DNA of 64,000 bases from Labrenzia sp. CE80 (GCF_009650605.1 NZ_WAJT01000001.1:1674001-1738000), one strand, 5' to 3'. Positions 17,513 to 26,675 are shown, counted from the stretch's first letter. The notes: generated by a model not told the origin, from the letters alone. Numbers and translations are program-made.

Positions 17513-17845
17513 GGTTCTTCATTCTTTCCTGGGTTGGAGCTTCAAAAGCCCGTCAAAATCGCTGCGGCGAGCCATTGCCCGGCGCCGGTTCGAATTTGCG
17601 CTTCCTATATCTTTGCGGCGGAACAACTGCAAGGGGCTAGCACATGACAGTTTCATGTCCAGGATCGATGAAATTCTCGAAAAGGAGGTCTTCGGTCAGG
17701 TGATACACATTAAATACAACCAAAAATAGCTTATTGCCTTGTCACATCCCTATATTTGTTATTAAACCCCGTCGTGATTTATGCATACATTGCAAACTCT
17801 GCGATGCGGGTCACAGTGGCGGGTGACCTTGGGGGGAATGGGTTC
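17513..17845. other. Divergent intergenic region, ndk / DinB-fold gene
   Basis: 333 bases without a supported gene. The right half is AT-rich and probably holds both promoters, but I could not assign a confident -35/-10 pair. The longest open frames here are short and lack good ribosome-binding sites. An open frame upstream of the DinB gene start (from a TTG at 17756) is not counted as coding. Confidence 0.4.
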
Positions 17846-18364
17846 ATGAGAGCCTTCGTGCGGATGATGACGGAATACAATCGCTGGGCCAATGACCGGC
17901 TGTTTGCAGACTGCAGAACGGTTGACCCGGTCGAGATGAGCAGGGATTTCAAGGCGGAGTTCAGTTCCATCCATGGAACTCTCGATCATATCCTTCTGGT
18001 CGATCGCCTCTGGCTCGCACGGTTCGCCAATCAGCCTGACCCCTTCACGAGTTACGAGGACATGGTGACTGAAGACTTCGACGAACTGGCCGAGCAACGT
18101 GCCTATACGGACGAAGATCTTACGCTGTTTTCAGACTCGGTGACCGAGGCACAACTGGCGAAGGTCATTCAATTCAGCACCATCCGGGATCCGCAAAGAC
18201 TCGCCCAGCCACTTGGCTCAGCCATGGTGCACCTCTTCCATCACCAGAGCCAATACCGGGCACAGGTGCAGGTCTTCCTGCATATGCTTGGCGCCCGCTC
18301 ACAGATCCTCGATCTGCTTCATTTTCAGTGCCAGACCCGCCTGGGTGTCATCTCGCTCCCCTGA
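17846..18364 (+). CDS. DinB-family four-helix protein
   Basis: Protein of 172 residues with the DinB/YfiT four-helix layout: an N-terminal YNRWANDRLF helix, IHGTLDHILLVDRLWLARF with His48 as a candidate metal ligand, and a late HLFHHQSQYRAQVQ helix. Many family members read HQTHHRGQ at the last site; here Tyr replaces the His expected to complete the ligand set. Family members include metal-dependent thiol S-transferases and stress-induced proteins of unknown role. ATG at 17846 follows a GGGGGGA tract; earlier starts (ATG 17804, TTG 17756) would add residues unlike the family. Confidence 0.75.
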   Translation: MRAFVRMMTEYNRWANDRLFADCRTVDPVEMSRDFKAEFSSIHGTLDHILLVDRLWLARFANQPDPFTSYEDMVTEDFDELAEQRAYTDEDLTLFSDSVTEAQLAKVIQFSTIRDPQRLAQPLGSAMVHLFHHQSQYRAQVQVFLHMLGARSQILDLLHFQCQTRLGVISLP

Positions 18365-18485
18365 CCGCCGCGTATTTCTCAGCATATGCACTTAATGAAA
18401 CTCTGGAATTTGTCGGTTTCCAGCCTTACTTTCCGATAACCAGAAGCTGTTTCGCGCAGCTTCCGGCTCGACCAGGAGAGTTACG

Positions 18486-19340
18486 ATGCCTACCGCGACG
18501 CTTGGCAAATGGCTGGACCTTCGTCCTTCTCTCTTTCTGCTCGCACTGTTGGCGTCCTCGCTATTTGCCTCATCGGTGCGCGCCGAGAGCAGCCTCCACG
18601 ACCGCATGAAAGCCCTTTCCCCAGGAGCCTTGGAAGAGCTTTTCGTCTTTGTTGCCGGGAACACGCTCTTCACGCTGCATCACGAAGGTGGCCACATGCT
18701 CGTGTCCGAGCTGGGTTTGCCTATCCTTGGCCAGGAAGAAGATGCGGTGGACAACCTGGCGACTGTCACCATGCTCTCGTTCGGCAACGAAGACATGGAC
18801 CTGCTGCTCTCCAACGCGATGATTGGCTGGTTTCTTGCGGCCGAGACAGACCAAGAGGAGCTGGTCTTCTATGATGAGCATGACCTGGATCTTCAGCGTG
18901 GATACCGGATGCTATGCCTAATGGTCGGCAGCGACCCGGCCGCTTTTGCGGATCTCGCTTTCGATCTTGATCTGCCGGATGAACGTGCTGAAACCTGCAG
19001 CTTCGATTATGACCAAGCCGCACTCTCCTGGGAGATTGCAACCGACGCATATTTACGAAGCGAATTTGACACGCGTCGCCAAATAACGGTTCGCCACGAT
19101 GACCCTGCCACGGAGTTCGAACAACTTTCGGTTTTCCTCAAGGAAAGCGAGTTGATGGAGACTGTCGCCGAAGAGCTGGACAGTCTTTACAAGTTGCCGG
19201 ACCCCGTCACTTTTCGGGCAGCGACCTGCGGCGAAGAGAACGCCTTCTGGGATTCTCAAAGCCGCGAGCTGACGCTGTGCTACGAACTGGTGGCAGGTTT
19301 TGCAGAAATCTATTTCTCGGCGCTGATGAGCGACGGCTAG
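18486..19340 (+). CDS. DUF4344-type putative secreted metallopeptidase
   Basis: The 284-residue protein has a signal peptide (hydrophobic residues 14-30, likely cut after VRA at 33). The HEGGH zinc motif follows at residues 66-70 in LFTLHHEGGHMLVSE, and then EDAVDNLATVTML and a helical body. The combination fits the DUF4344 family of putative gluzincin-like peptidases found in Rhizobiales. The third ligand is not assigned. The predicted location is periplasmic or extracellular. The substrate is unknown, and the neighbours give no clue. Confidence 0.78.
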   Translation: MPTATLGKWLDLRPSLFLLALLASSLFASSVRAESSLHDRMKALSPGALEELFVFVAGNTLFTLHHEGGHMLVSELGLPILGQEEDAVDNLATVTMLSFGNEDMDLLLSNAMIGWFLAAETDQEELVFYDEHDLDLQRGYRMLCLMVGSDPAAFADLAFDLDLPDERAETCSFDYDQAALSWEIATDAYLRSEFDTRRQITVRHDDPATEFEQLSVFLKESELMETVAEELDSLYKLPDPVTFRAATCGEENAFWDSQSRELTLCYELVAGFAEIYFSALMSDG

Positions 19341-19428
19341 AGGACTTTGTGCATCATCGGACGGCTTTCTTACCTCAGGCGTGCGCTAGGGGCTTGAAAG
19401 CTGCCGGAACCTCGGCCATTGATCCGCA

Positions 19429-21315
19429 ATGCTACAAATATCCGACCTCACTTACCGCATCGGCGGACGCCTGTTGATCGACAACGCCAGTGTAACGCTG
19501 CCTGCACGGACCAAGACCGGTCTTGTGGGGCGCAACGGCACTGGCAAATCAACGCTCTTCAAGCTGATCACCGGCGATCTCAGCTCTGAGAGTGGCTCGG
19601 TCAGCATCCCGAAACAGGCGCGGATCGGTCAGGTTGCGCAGGAAGCGCCCGGCACCGAAGAGAGCCTTCTCGACGTGGTGCTTAAGGCCGACACGGAGCG
19701 CTCTGACCTTCTCGCCGAGGCGGAAACGGCAACTGATCCTCAGCGCATCGCCGAGATCCATGTTCGTCTCGCCGATATTGACAGCCACACGGCGGAAGCA
19801 AGGGCTGGCGCGATCTTGTCTGGTCTTGGCTTTGGTGCCGAGGCGCAGCAGCGCCCCTGCTCTGCGTTCTCCGGTGGCTGGCGCATGCGCGTCGCCCTGG
19901 CAGCTGTGCTTTTCTCAGAGCCAGACCTTCTTCTTCTCGATGAGCCTACCAACTACCTCGATCTGGAAGGCACCATGTGGTTGGAAAACTACGTCGCGCG
20001 CTATCCGCATCAGGTGCTGCTCATCTCCCATGACCGCGACCTTCTCAACAAGGCCGTGGACAGCATTGTTCATCTGGATCAACGCAAGCTGACCTTCTAC
20101 CGCGGTGGATACGACAGTTTCGACCGCCAGCGACGCGAAACCATGATCCTGCAGCAGAAGGCCAAAGAAAAGCAGGACGTTCAGCGCAAGCACATGCAAG
20201 CGTTCGTCGACCGCTTTCGCGCCAAGGCATCGAAAGCCCGACAGGCGCAATCGCGCCTGAAGATGCTGGAGCGCATGGAGCCGCTCACCGGTCTGATGGA
20301 AGACAGCTCGACGCCGATACACTTCCCTGACCCGAAGGGTCGCCTCGCGCCCCCCATCCTGAAGCTCGAAGATGTTTCCGTGGGCTATGATGGCAAGCCT
20401 GTGCTCAAGCGCATCACCGCCAGCATCGATCCCGATGACCGGATCGCGCTTCTGGGCGCAAACGGCAACGGCAAGTCGACCTTCGCCAAGCTGATTTCCG
20501 GTCGGCTGGAGGCCATGGGCGGCGACATCACCAAGGCGTCGAAGCTCAAGATCGCATTTTTTGCGCAGCACCAGATGGACGAACTGCGGCCGGCCGAGAA
20601 CGCGATTGCCCATGTCCGCTCTCTAATGCCCACAGCCTCCGAGGCCCAGGTTCGTGCACGTGTCGCGGGGTTTGGCCTGCCGACCGAGAAGATGACGACA
20701 CCGGCAAAGGACTTGTCGGGCGGCGAAAAGGCTCGCTTACTGCTCGGTCTAGCGACGTTTGACGGTCCGAACATGATCATCCTCGATGAGCCGACCAACC
20801 ACCTGGACATCGACAGTCGCGAGGCGCTGGTCATTGCTCTCAACGAATATCAGGGCGCGGTCATCCTCATCTCGCACGACCGCCATCTGGTCGAGGCTTG
20901 CGCGGACCGCCTATGGCTGGTGGGCGATGGCGGCGTCGCGCCCTATGAGGGTGACATGGACGACTATCGTCAGCTGATCCTCAAGGGACCTGACGCCAAG
21001 AAAAAGAAACCAAAGGAAGAAGCAACTCCAAAGCCGAAGGCTGAAAAGCCGCAGGAAAAACGCAAGGGTGCTGCGGTCAAGCGCACGGAGCTCAAGCCCC
21101 TGCGCAAGCGGATCAAGGATGCCGAGACGGAAATCGCGCGGCTTCAAAAGAAATTGGCGATGATCGACGAGGAACTTGCCGATCCGGGTTTTTACGTCGC
21201 GGATGCGGCGCGCGCGGCCAAGTTCGTCAAGGAGCGGGCCTTCTGCGAGAAGAAGCTGAACAAGACCGAAGAGGAATGGCTCGAGCTGTCTGCCCAATAT
21301 GAGGACGCGGGCTGA
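19429..21315 (+). CDS. ABC-F family ATPase
   Basis: Cytoplasmic protein of 628 residues with two ABC cassettes and no membrane segment, the ABC-F layout (Uup/YheS-like translation factors). The first cassette has Walker A GRNGTGKST (about residue 34) and signature FSGGW. The second has GANGNGKST (about 343) and LSGGEKARL. Both have DEPTNYLD or DEPTNHLD Walker B motifs. The interdomain arm is rich in Lys, Arg and Gln, and a Lys-rich linker leads to a C-terminal coiled coil (TELKPLRKRIKDAETEI). A role on the ribosome is inferred from the family. Confidence 0.92.
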   Translation: MLQISDLTYRIGGRLLIDNASVTLPARTKTGLVGRNGTGKSTLFKLITGDLSSESGSVSIPKQARIGQVAQEAPGTEESLLDVVLKADTERSDLLAEAETATDPQRIAEIHVRLADIDSHTAEARAGAILSGLGFGAEAQQRPCSAFSGGWRMRVALAAVLFSEPDLLLLDEPTNYLDLEGTMWLENYVARYPHQVLLISHDRDLLNKAVDSIVHLDQRKLTFYRGGYDSFDRQRRETMILQQKAKEKQDVQRKHMQAFVDRFRAKASKARQAQSRLKMLERMEPLTGLMEDSSTPIHFPDPKGRLAPPILKLEDVSVGYDGKPVLKRITASIDPDDRIALLGANGNGKSTFAKLISGRLEAMGGDITKASKLKIAFFAQHQMDELRPAENAIAHVRSLMPTASEAQVRARVAGFGLPTEKMTTPAKDLSGGEKARLLLGLATFDGPNMIILDEPTNHLDIDSREALVIALNEYQGAVILISHDRHLVEACADRLWLVGDGGVAPYEGDMDDYRQLILKGPDAKKKKPKEEATPKPKAEKPQEKRKGAAVKRTELKPLRKRIKDAETEIARLQKKLAMIDEELADPGFYVADAARAAKFVKERAFCEKKLNKTEEEWLELSAQYEDAG

Positions 21316-21351
21316 GACCACAACCTTCGGTCGCTTCCAGTGTCTCAACAA

Positions 21352-21382
21352 AAAAGCCCCGGTAAAAACCGGGGCTTTTCAT
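21352..21382. terminator. Bidirectional terminator after the ABC-F gene
   Basis: 12-bp perfect stem (21352-21363 with 21368-21379) with an AAAA loop, A-rich on the left and T-rich on the right. It can end both the ABC-F gene and the convergent carboxynorspermidine synthase gene. Confidence 0.85.
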
Positions 21383-21404
21383 TTACATGTTCTGCGTCAG
21401 AGCA

Positions 21405-22652
21405 TCAGAAGGTGAGCGGGCGCTCGCCGGCTTCGTCCTTGATGTAGGTCGGCAGGCCGATGCGATTCAGAATGTTCAGGAATGGCTTGGGGTCGAGTTC
21501 CTCGACGTTCTTCATCGTTTCCACATCCCATGTGCCATCGGCAATGAGCATGGCCGCGGCCACTGGTGGAACGCCAGCGGTGTAGCTGATGCCCTGCGAG
21601 CCGACTTCATTGTAGGCGTCCTTGTGGTCAGCGACGTTGTAGATGAAGACCTCTGCATCTTTGCCATCAGTCTTGCCCTTCACCAGGGTCCCGATGCAGG
21701 TCTTGCCGGTGTAGTCGGGCGCCAGGGAGGACGGGTCAGGCAGGACGGCCTTGACCACTTTAAGTGGCACGACTTCGAGACCCTCAGCGGTCTTGACCGG
21801 CTGTTCGGAAAGAAGTCCGAGGTTCTTGAGAACCGTGAAGACGTTGATGTAGTGATCGCCGAAGCCCATCCAGAAGCGCACATCGGCCTGCGGATAGTTG
21901 GTTGCCAGCGAATGAACCTCGTCATGGCCGGTCATATAGGCCTTCTGGGTTCCGACAACCGGCAGATCCCACTCCTTGCCGACCTCGAACATTTTGTTCG
22001 ACTGCCATTTGCCCTGCTGCCAGGAATAGACCGTGCCGGTGAACTCACGGAAGTTGATTTCCGGATCGAAGTTGGTGGAGAACCAGCGGCCATGGGAGCC
22101 GGCGTTGATGTCGACGATGTCGATTTCGGAGGGCTCGGTGACATAGTCATCGATGGCAAACTTGGCATAGGCATTGACGACGCCCGGATCAAATCCGACA
22201 CCGAGGATCGCAGTGACCTTCTTCTCAGCGCAGCGCTCGCGGCGCTTCCATTCGTAATTTCCGTACCAGGGCGGTGTTTCGCAGATCTTTTCCGGATCTT
22301 CGTGGATCGCAGTGTCCATGTAGGCGGCGCCCGTCTCCAGACAGGCTTCCAGAACATACATGTTGACGAAGGCAGAACCGACATTGATGACGATCTGCGC
22401 ACCGGTTTCCCGGATCAAAGCGGCCACCGCCGCCGTATCCATTGCATTGAGGACATGAGCCTTCAAAACGCCGTCAACCTTCAGACTGTCCTTTTCGCGG
22501 ATGCTTTCGATAATCCGCTCACACTTCGCAACCGTGCGCGAAGCGATGTGAATATCGCCGAGCAGGTCGTTGTTCTGCGCACATTTGTGCGCCGTGACCT
22601 GCGCGACGCCACCGGCGCCGATGATGAGTACGTTTTGTTTCATTTGGCCCAT
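21405..22652 (-). CDS. Carboxynorspermidine (carboxyspermidine) synthase, saccharopine dehydrogenase family
   Basis: NAD(P)H-dependent reductase of 415 residues that condenses aspartate semialdehyde with a diamine, the first step of the alternative spermidine/norspermidine route. The Rossmann motif is VLIIGAGGVAQ at the N-terminus. Conserved stretches AYMDTAIHEDPE and GFDPGVVNAYAK match this subfamily rather than lysine-pathway saccharopine dehydrogenases. The partner decarboxylase gene lies just upstream on the same strand. Start: AAGGAGG is only 3 bases before the ATG at 22652 but 12 bases before the ATG at 22643, so either may be used. Confidence 0.9.
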   Translation of the reverse strand: MGQMKQNVLIIGAGGVAQVTAHKCAQNNDLLGDIHIASRTVAKCERIIESIREKDSLKVDGVLKAHVLNAMDTAAVAALIRETGAQIVINVGSAFVNMYVLEACLETGAAYMDTAIHEDPEKICETPPWYGNYEWKRRERCAEKKVTAILGVGFDPGVVNAYAKFAIDDYVTEPSEIDIVDINAGSHGRWFSTNFDPEINFREFTGTVYSWQQGKWQSNKMFEVGKEWDLPVVGTQKAYMTGHDEVHSLATNYPQADVRFWMGFGDHYINVFTVLKNLGLLSEQPVKTAEGLEVVPLKVVKAVLPDPSSLAPDYTGKTCIGTLVKGKTDGKDAEVFIYNVADHKDAYNEVGSQGISYTAGVPPVAAAMLIADGTWDVETMKNVEELDPKPFLNILNRIGLPTYIKDEAGERPLTF

Positions 22653-22687
22653 AGTCCTCCTTGGGTCGGGTTGGCATTCCAGTTGTC

Positions 22688-22709
22688 GGAAGCCGGGGAC
22701 CCGGCTTCC
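22688..22709 (-). other. Intercistronic hairpin between nspC and carboxynorspermidine synthase
   Basis: Perfect inverted repeat of about 10 bp (GGAAGCCGGG with CCCGGCTTCC) in the 84-base gap between the two polyamine genes, with no T-run on the minus strand. It more likely protects or processes the mRNA, or attenuates it, than acts as a full terminator. Confidence 0.55.
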
Positions 22710-22736
22710 CTTCGCAGCAGCGTTACGAGGGAACCC

Positions 22737-23834
22737 TCAGGAAAGTGCCGCTGCGAAGTCGTCGTAGCCGAAGCTACGGCAAACGTTTACGGACCCATCC
22801 AGTTCCTTGACGGCTATGGATGGCATCTTGACACCGTTGAACCAGTTTTTCTTGACCATCGTGTAACCGGCTGCATCCAGGATCGAGAGACGGTCGCCAA
22901 GCTTCAAGGGTTCTTCAAAACGAAACTCGCCAAAGATGTCTCCGGCAAGGCAGGATTTTCCGCAAATCATCCATTCTTCCGGTCCGGCATTCGGCGACAC
23001 CTTGGCGGTTTCTCGGTAGATCAGCAAATCCAGCATGTGAGCCTCGATCGAACTGTCGACGATGGCCAGGTTCTTGCCATTGAACAACGTGTCGAGAACA
23101 GTCACCTCCAGTGTCGTCGAACCGGTGATCGCTGCCTCGCCCGGCTCCAGGTAAACCTGTACCTCATTCTCACCGGCAAACCGCTTCAGCCGCTCCGCGA
23201 ACTTCTCAAGCGGATAGCCCTCGCCCGTGAAGTGAATGCCGCCGCCCAGGCTAATCCAGTCCATCTGACGGATAAGAAACCCGAAGCGCTGTTCGATGTG
23301 GCTAAGCATGCCGTCGAAGCGGTCGAAGTCATCGTTCTCACAGTTGTTGTGGAACATGAAACCGGAGACCCGGTCGATGACTTTCGCGATCTGATCAGGA
23401 TCGTGTTCGCCAAGGCGCGAGAACGGACGCGCCGGATCGGCAAGGTCGAACTCGGATGTGGAGACGCCAGGATTGAGGCGCAGACCGCGAATGTGACCGG
23501 CCGATTGCCTGCCGAACCGCTCAAGCTGGCCGATGGTGTTGAACAGGATCTTGTCGGAAGAGGCGATGACCTCGTCGATTTCGTCATCCGCATAAGCAAC
23601 CGAATAGGCGTGGGTTTCGCCCGGAAACTTTTCGCGGCCGAGCTTCACCTCATAGAGAGAGGATGACGTCGTGCCGTCCATATACTGGCTCATGAAATCA
23701 AACACGGACCAGGAGGCGAAACACTTCAGCGCCAGCAATGACTTGGCGCCCGAGTTTTCACGCAGCCAGGCAATCTTCTCCATGTTCGGCAGAAGCTTTG
23801 ACTTGTCGATGAGGTAGTACGGCGTGGAGATCAT
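22737..23834 (-). CDS. nspC: Carboxynorspermidine decarboxylase
   Basis: PLP-dependent decarboxylase of 365 residues in the alanine-racemase-fold ODC/DAPDC group. It releases CO2 from carboxy(nor)spermidine to give (nor)spermidine. Lys37 in LLALKCF is the expected Schiff-base lysine. HNNCEN, SLGGGIHFTGEGYP and EPGEAA form the phosphate-binding and active-site regions, and CGKSCLAGD holds the catalytic cysteine. It is transcribed first, before the synthase gene. Confidence 0.93.
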   Translation of the reverse strand: MISTPYYLIDKSKLLPNMEKIAWLRENSGAKSLLALKCFASWSVFDFMSQYMDGTTSSSLYEVKLGREKFPGETHAYSVAYADDEIDEVIASSDKILFNTIGQLERFGRQSAGHIRGLRLNPGVSTSEFDLADPARPFSRLGEHDPDQIAKVIDRVSGFMFHNNCENDDFDRFDGMLSHIEQRFGFLIRQMDWISLGGGIHFTGEGYPLEKFAERLKRFAGENEVQVYLEPGEAAITGSTTLEVTVLDTLFNGKNLAIVDSSIEAHMLDLLIYRETAKVSPNAGPEEWMICGKSCLAGDIFGEFRFEEPLKLGDRLSILDAAGYTMVKKNWFNGVKMPSIAVKELDGSVNVCRSFGYDDFAAALS

Positions 23835-24150
23835 CTCATGCCCTTCTGATATCGGCGCAACAGCGCGCAGCGAAAATCACGAAGGGCGCCGATTAGCGCG
23901 TCTGGCCGTCACACTCAACGGAAATCGACCCTTCCGCCCGCAAAATCCTCGTTCAGGTCAAGGACCAGCTGATGCATGAGAGAGCATCTGGAGCTCCATC
24001 CTGTATCGTCAACAGCTGAAAGGCTGCAGAAAGCCGGCCCCATCGGGCATTTGCGCCGGGTAAAACGCTTGCGCTCGCTCTTTGGCACAGTATAGCGTTT
24101 TGGTCGAGCTTTTCAGATTTTCAGCCCCTCCTTTCTCGTTAGCGCCCTGC
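23835..24150. other. Divergent intergenic region, nspC / DMSP-lyase-like cupin
   Basis: 316 bases between divergent genes that should carry both promoters. I could not assign a convincing -35/-10 pair or a polyamine-responsive element. A frame open from TTG at 24082 reads into the cupin gene but has no ribosome-binding site and is not counted as coding. Confidence 0.35.
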
Positions 24151-24720
24151 ATGATGGATGCCCTCAAAACAGCCCTCGGCGACCATCTCGTCGCGGCGGA
24201 TCTTCCGGAGGCTTTGACCTCGGGTCTGAAAGACACATTCGCGCGAGACTGGGCCCTGCCTGCTGATCCGGACACCCGGGCACCGATCTGCAATTTGCTA
24301 GAGGCAGTTGCCGCGCTCGCCCCGAACGAAGGCACCATTGGCCAATTGGCCTCGGCGCTTGTTCCGGTCCTTCCAAAGCTTGTCTGGGTGGTCGACTACC
24401 CGGAGCGCTCGGTGTTGAAAGAACGCTTCGGCCACGCTGTGCTTCACTTGAGCCCCGACCTCCTCATAGGCTGCAACATCCTGGCGGCGGAGACCGACTA
24501 TCCGGCCCATAGGCACGCTGCGGATGAGCTTTATGTCCCAATGACGAATGGATCGACGGCTTACTGGCAGGAGACGGGACAAACGCGGCATGTTTCGCCG
24601 GGGGCGATTATTTATCACGCCTCGCGAGAGGCCCATGCCATGAGAACCAGCGACGAGCCGGTTTTGAACCTGTGGATCCAGTTCGGGGAAGCACCTGGTG
24701 GAGACACCTGGTTCACTTGA
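24151..24720 (+). CDS. Cupin protein of the dimethylsulfoniopropionate (DMSP) lyase family
   Basis: Protein of 189 residues: an N-terminal helical part, then a single cupin barrel. The cupin motif reads YPAHRHAADELY, placing His122, Glu126 and Tyr128 in the HxxxExY arrangement of DddQ/DddL-type DMSP lyases. A later His162 in REAHAM completes the metal site, and the barrel ends LNLWIQFG. Such enzymes cleave DMSP to dimethyl sulfide and acrylate. No acrylate-use genes are adjacent, so activity is inferred from family only. ATG at 24151 or 24154 lacks a clear ribosome-binding site. Confidence 0.78.
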   Translation: MMDALKTALGDHLVAADLPEALTSGLKDTFARDWALPADPDTRAPICNLLEAVAALAPNEGTIGQLASALVPVLPKLVWVVDYPERSVLKERFGHAVLHLSPDLLIGCNILAAETDYPAHRHAADELYVPMTNGSTAYWQETGQTRHVSPGAIIYHASREAHAMRTSDEPVLNLWIQFGEAPGGDTWFT

Positions 24721-24813
24721 GCGATGCGACCGCCTGCATTGGTACAGGAATGGTCAGGAATTCGCACAGATTTCCCACATGCATTCAACAGGCGTTCAAC
24801 AAGCTTTCAACAC

Positions 24814-25209
24814 CTAGTCCTCAGGCTTTTCCACCGGACCACCGGCTTTGACCCAGTCGACAAATCCATCTTTCAGATGAGCACATTCAAAGCCCATGTC
24901 GTTCAAGGTGGCGGTCGTTAGGGCAGACCTCCAACCAGAGGCGCAGTGGAAGACAAAGGTCTTTTCCTCACCGAACACCTCCTTGAAATAGGGGCTTTCG
25001 GGATCGACCCAAAATTCAGCCATGCCGCGTGGACAGTGAAAGCTGCCCGGAATGAAGCCAGAGCGTTGACGCTCACGAACATCGCGCAGATCGACAATCA
25101 CCACAGATGGATCACCCGTCATGGCTATGCCGTCCTGTGTTTCCACTTCCCGGATGCGCGCGCGGGCGTTAGCCACCAGTTCGGCGGATGAGATCTTCAG
25201 CTTTGCCAT
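24814..25209 (-). CDS. Rhodanese-like sulfurtransferase
   Basis: Single-domain rhodanese of 131 residues. It has the VVIVDLRD strand with Arg/Asp, the GFIPGSFHCPRG segment, and the active-site loop CASGWRS with catalytic Cys89. Length and layout are normal for one-domain rhodaneses, which move sulfane sulfur to acceptors such as cyanide or thiols. The gene is followed by a methyltransferase gene upstream on the same strand, 37 bases away, so they may be co-transcribed. Confidence 0.9.
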   Translation of the reverse strand: MAKLKISSAELVANARARIREVETQDGIAMTGDPSVVIVDLRDVRERQRSGFIPGSFHCPRGMAEFWVDPESPYFKEVFGEEKTFVFHCASGWRSALTTATLNDMGFECAHLKDGFVDWVKAGGPVEKPED

Positions 25210-25246
25210 GGGGCCTCCTCCTCAGGGGTGATTTAATTCGGGCAGT

Positions 25247-25954
25247 CTAAGACTTGCGGAATTCCGCAATCACGTGCGGGATCGTTCGATCCGGGCGAGC
25301 CAGGTCATAGTTTTGAAAATGCTTCAATGTCAGGCCGTGTTCCTCAAAGCTCCGCCACTCAGAGGGCATGAGAGGCCAAGGTGGCCCGTCCGCTTCACTT
25401 CCCTCTTCTCGCGTTCGACTGATCAGAAGCAACGTGCCGCCTGGCGCGACCAGTGACGCAATGGCCGGGATCGAGTCCGCACGAAGTGGATCCTTCATCG
25501 CCTGGATCGTATAGCATTCGTGAACGAGGTCGAAAGCGCCCTTCCAATCCTTCGGCAGCGCGAATAGGTCGCCTGCGATATAATCGACCACGCTTTGTGG
25601 AAAGCGCTTTTTCGCCCAAGCGATGGCCTCGCTGGCGAGATCAAAGGCCGAAGTCCTATATCCAGCGGAAGCAAGCGCTTCGGCGTTGTCACCAAGTCCG
25701 CAAGCCACATCGAGGGCACGGCGTCCCTGCCCCGGATTTTTGGCGAGCCAATCCACAAGAACGGCCTTTGGCGCCAGATCTGCCCAAGGCACAGCCGCAG
25801 GATCGCCGCCCGCCTCCAGATAGACCGTTTCAAACCATGCCTGACGATCTTCAGCGTCGCCGCCGGTTGCACCAGTCAATCGATCATTCCGTTGCCTGGC
25901 GGCCTCGCGCCTTGCAAGAAAGTCGTCGGACTTAACATCGTCGTCGTTGTGCAC
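25247..25954 (-). CDS. Class I SAM-dependent methyltransferase
   Basis: The 235-residue cytoplasmic protein has the SAM-binding motif I ALDVACGLGDNAEAL near residues 79-93, an acidic ASEAIAWAK second strand, and FDLVHECYTIQ as motif IV. The substrate is unknown; the general architecture resembles thiopurine or UbiE-like methyltransferases. The start is GTG at 25954. It lies 21 bases downstream of holC on the same strand. Confidence 0.85.
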   Translation of the reverse strand: MHNDDDVKSDDFLARREAARQRNDRLTGATGGDAEDRQAWFETVYLEAGGDPAAVPWADLAPKAVLVDWLAKNPGQGRRALDVACGLGDNAEALASAGYRTSAFDLASEAIAWAKKRFPQSVVDYIAGDLFALPKDWKGAFDLVHECYTIQAMKDPLRADSIPAIASLVAPGGTLLLISRTREEGSEADGPPWPLMPSEWRSFEEHGLTLKHFQNYDLARPDRTIPHVIAEFRKS

Positions 25955-25975
25955 GTTGCACCTCTTCGATTCTGA

Positions 25976-26428
25976 TCACGCCTTGCGTTCCCAGCCACCG
26001 TTTTCCCGCTGCTGCCAGTAGGTCACCTGAAAGCCCTCGGACTTTGCATCCTTCCAGCGCTGCCGTGCATCACCAAGCGCGTCTGGATCGTTGCCGTCGA
26101 ACATATAGACCGCACGCTGATAGCCAGCCAGAGGCGGCGGTGCGGCCCTATCCACAAGAAACCTAACATGAGCGGCGTTGGGATTGTCTGCTTCGCTGGT
26201 CAGATAGATCGGTTGCTGTTCTGCAAAGCCGTCAGATTTGGTCCCGTGCGGCAGAAAGCTATCGTCCTGAAACGTCCACAGATGTGCATCAAGTGCCTCA
26301 CATCTCTGCTGGGATCCGGCCTGCACGACAACCCGCCAATCGCGCTCCAGGCATTTCTGCAGGAGAGCAGGAAGGGCGGCTTCCAGCGGTTGTTGCATCA
26401 GATGATAGAAAAGCACGTCGACGGTCAT
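25976..26428 (-). CDS. holC: DNA polymerase III chi subunit
   Basis: The 150-residue chi subunit links the clamp loader to single-strand-binding protein. It begins TVDVLFYHLMQQPLE, then has CLERDWRVVVQ and the FLPHGTKSD loop, all usual for HolC. ATG at 26428 gives the normal length; the frame extends to a TTG at 26482 without support. In many proteobacteria pepA and holC are adjacent. Here pepA lies upstream on the same strand, but about 0.5 kb with a divergent small gene separates them. Confidence 0.9.
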   Translation of the reverse strand: MTVDVLFYHLMQQPLEAALPALLQKCLERDWRVVVQAGSQQRCEALDAHLWTFQDDSFLPHGTKSDGFAEQQPIYLTSEADNPNAAHVRFLVDRAAPPPLAGYQRAVYMFDGNDPDALGDARQRWKDAKSEGFQVTYWQQRENGGWERKA

Positions 26429-26675
26429 GAACTTCTCAATTGCCTTCTCCAGCAGCGGACGCTTTTCGAAATTTGCGTCCAAGCCTGTCGCGACCGCGTT
26501 GATCTACCAAAACCCAAATACGCTCGGGCCACGGGCGCTACAGCCAGATGTGATGCGGTTGCGCAACACATCGAAATGACCTTGCGGAATTGCGATTGCC
26601 AGCATGGACATGTGCAGCGAGTCGTATCATTAACCCTTCGCAAATGTCGATTAGCTAGAGAATTGACTAGGGATA

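Noticed and set aside
17642..17730. A 24-codon open frame upstream of the DinB-fold gene
   Set aside because: Too short, with no ribosome-binding site at proper distance and no hydrophobic or conserved feature; treated as non-coding.
21387..23666. A 759-codon open frame on the plus strand across the polyamine genes
   Set aside because: It is fully antisense to two well-recognised enzymes on the minus strand. The translation has no domain, no good ribosome-binding site and composition typical of a GC-rich shadow frame.
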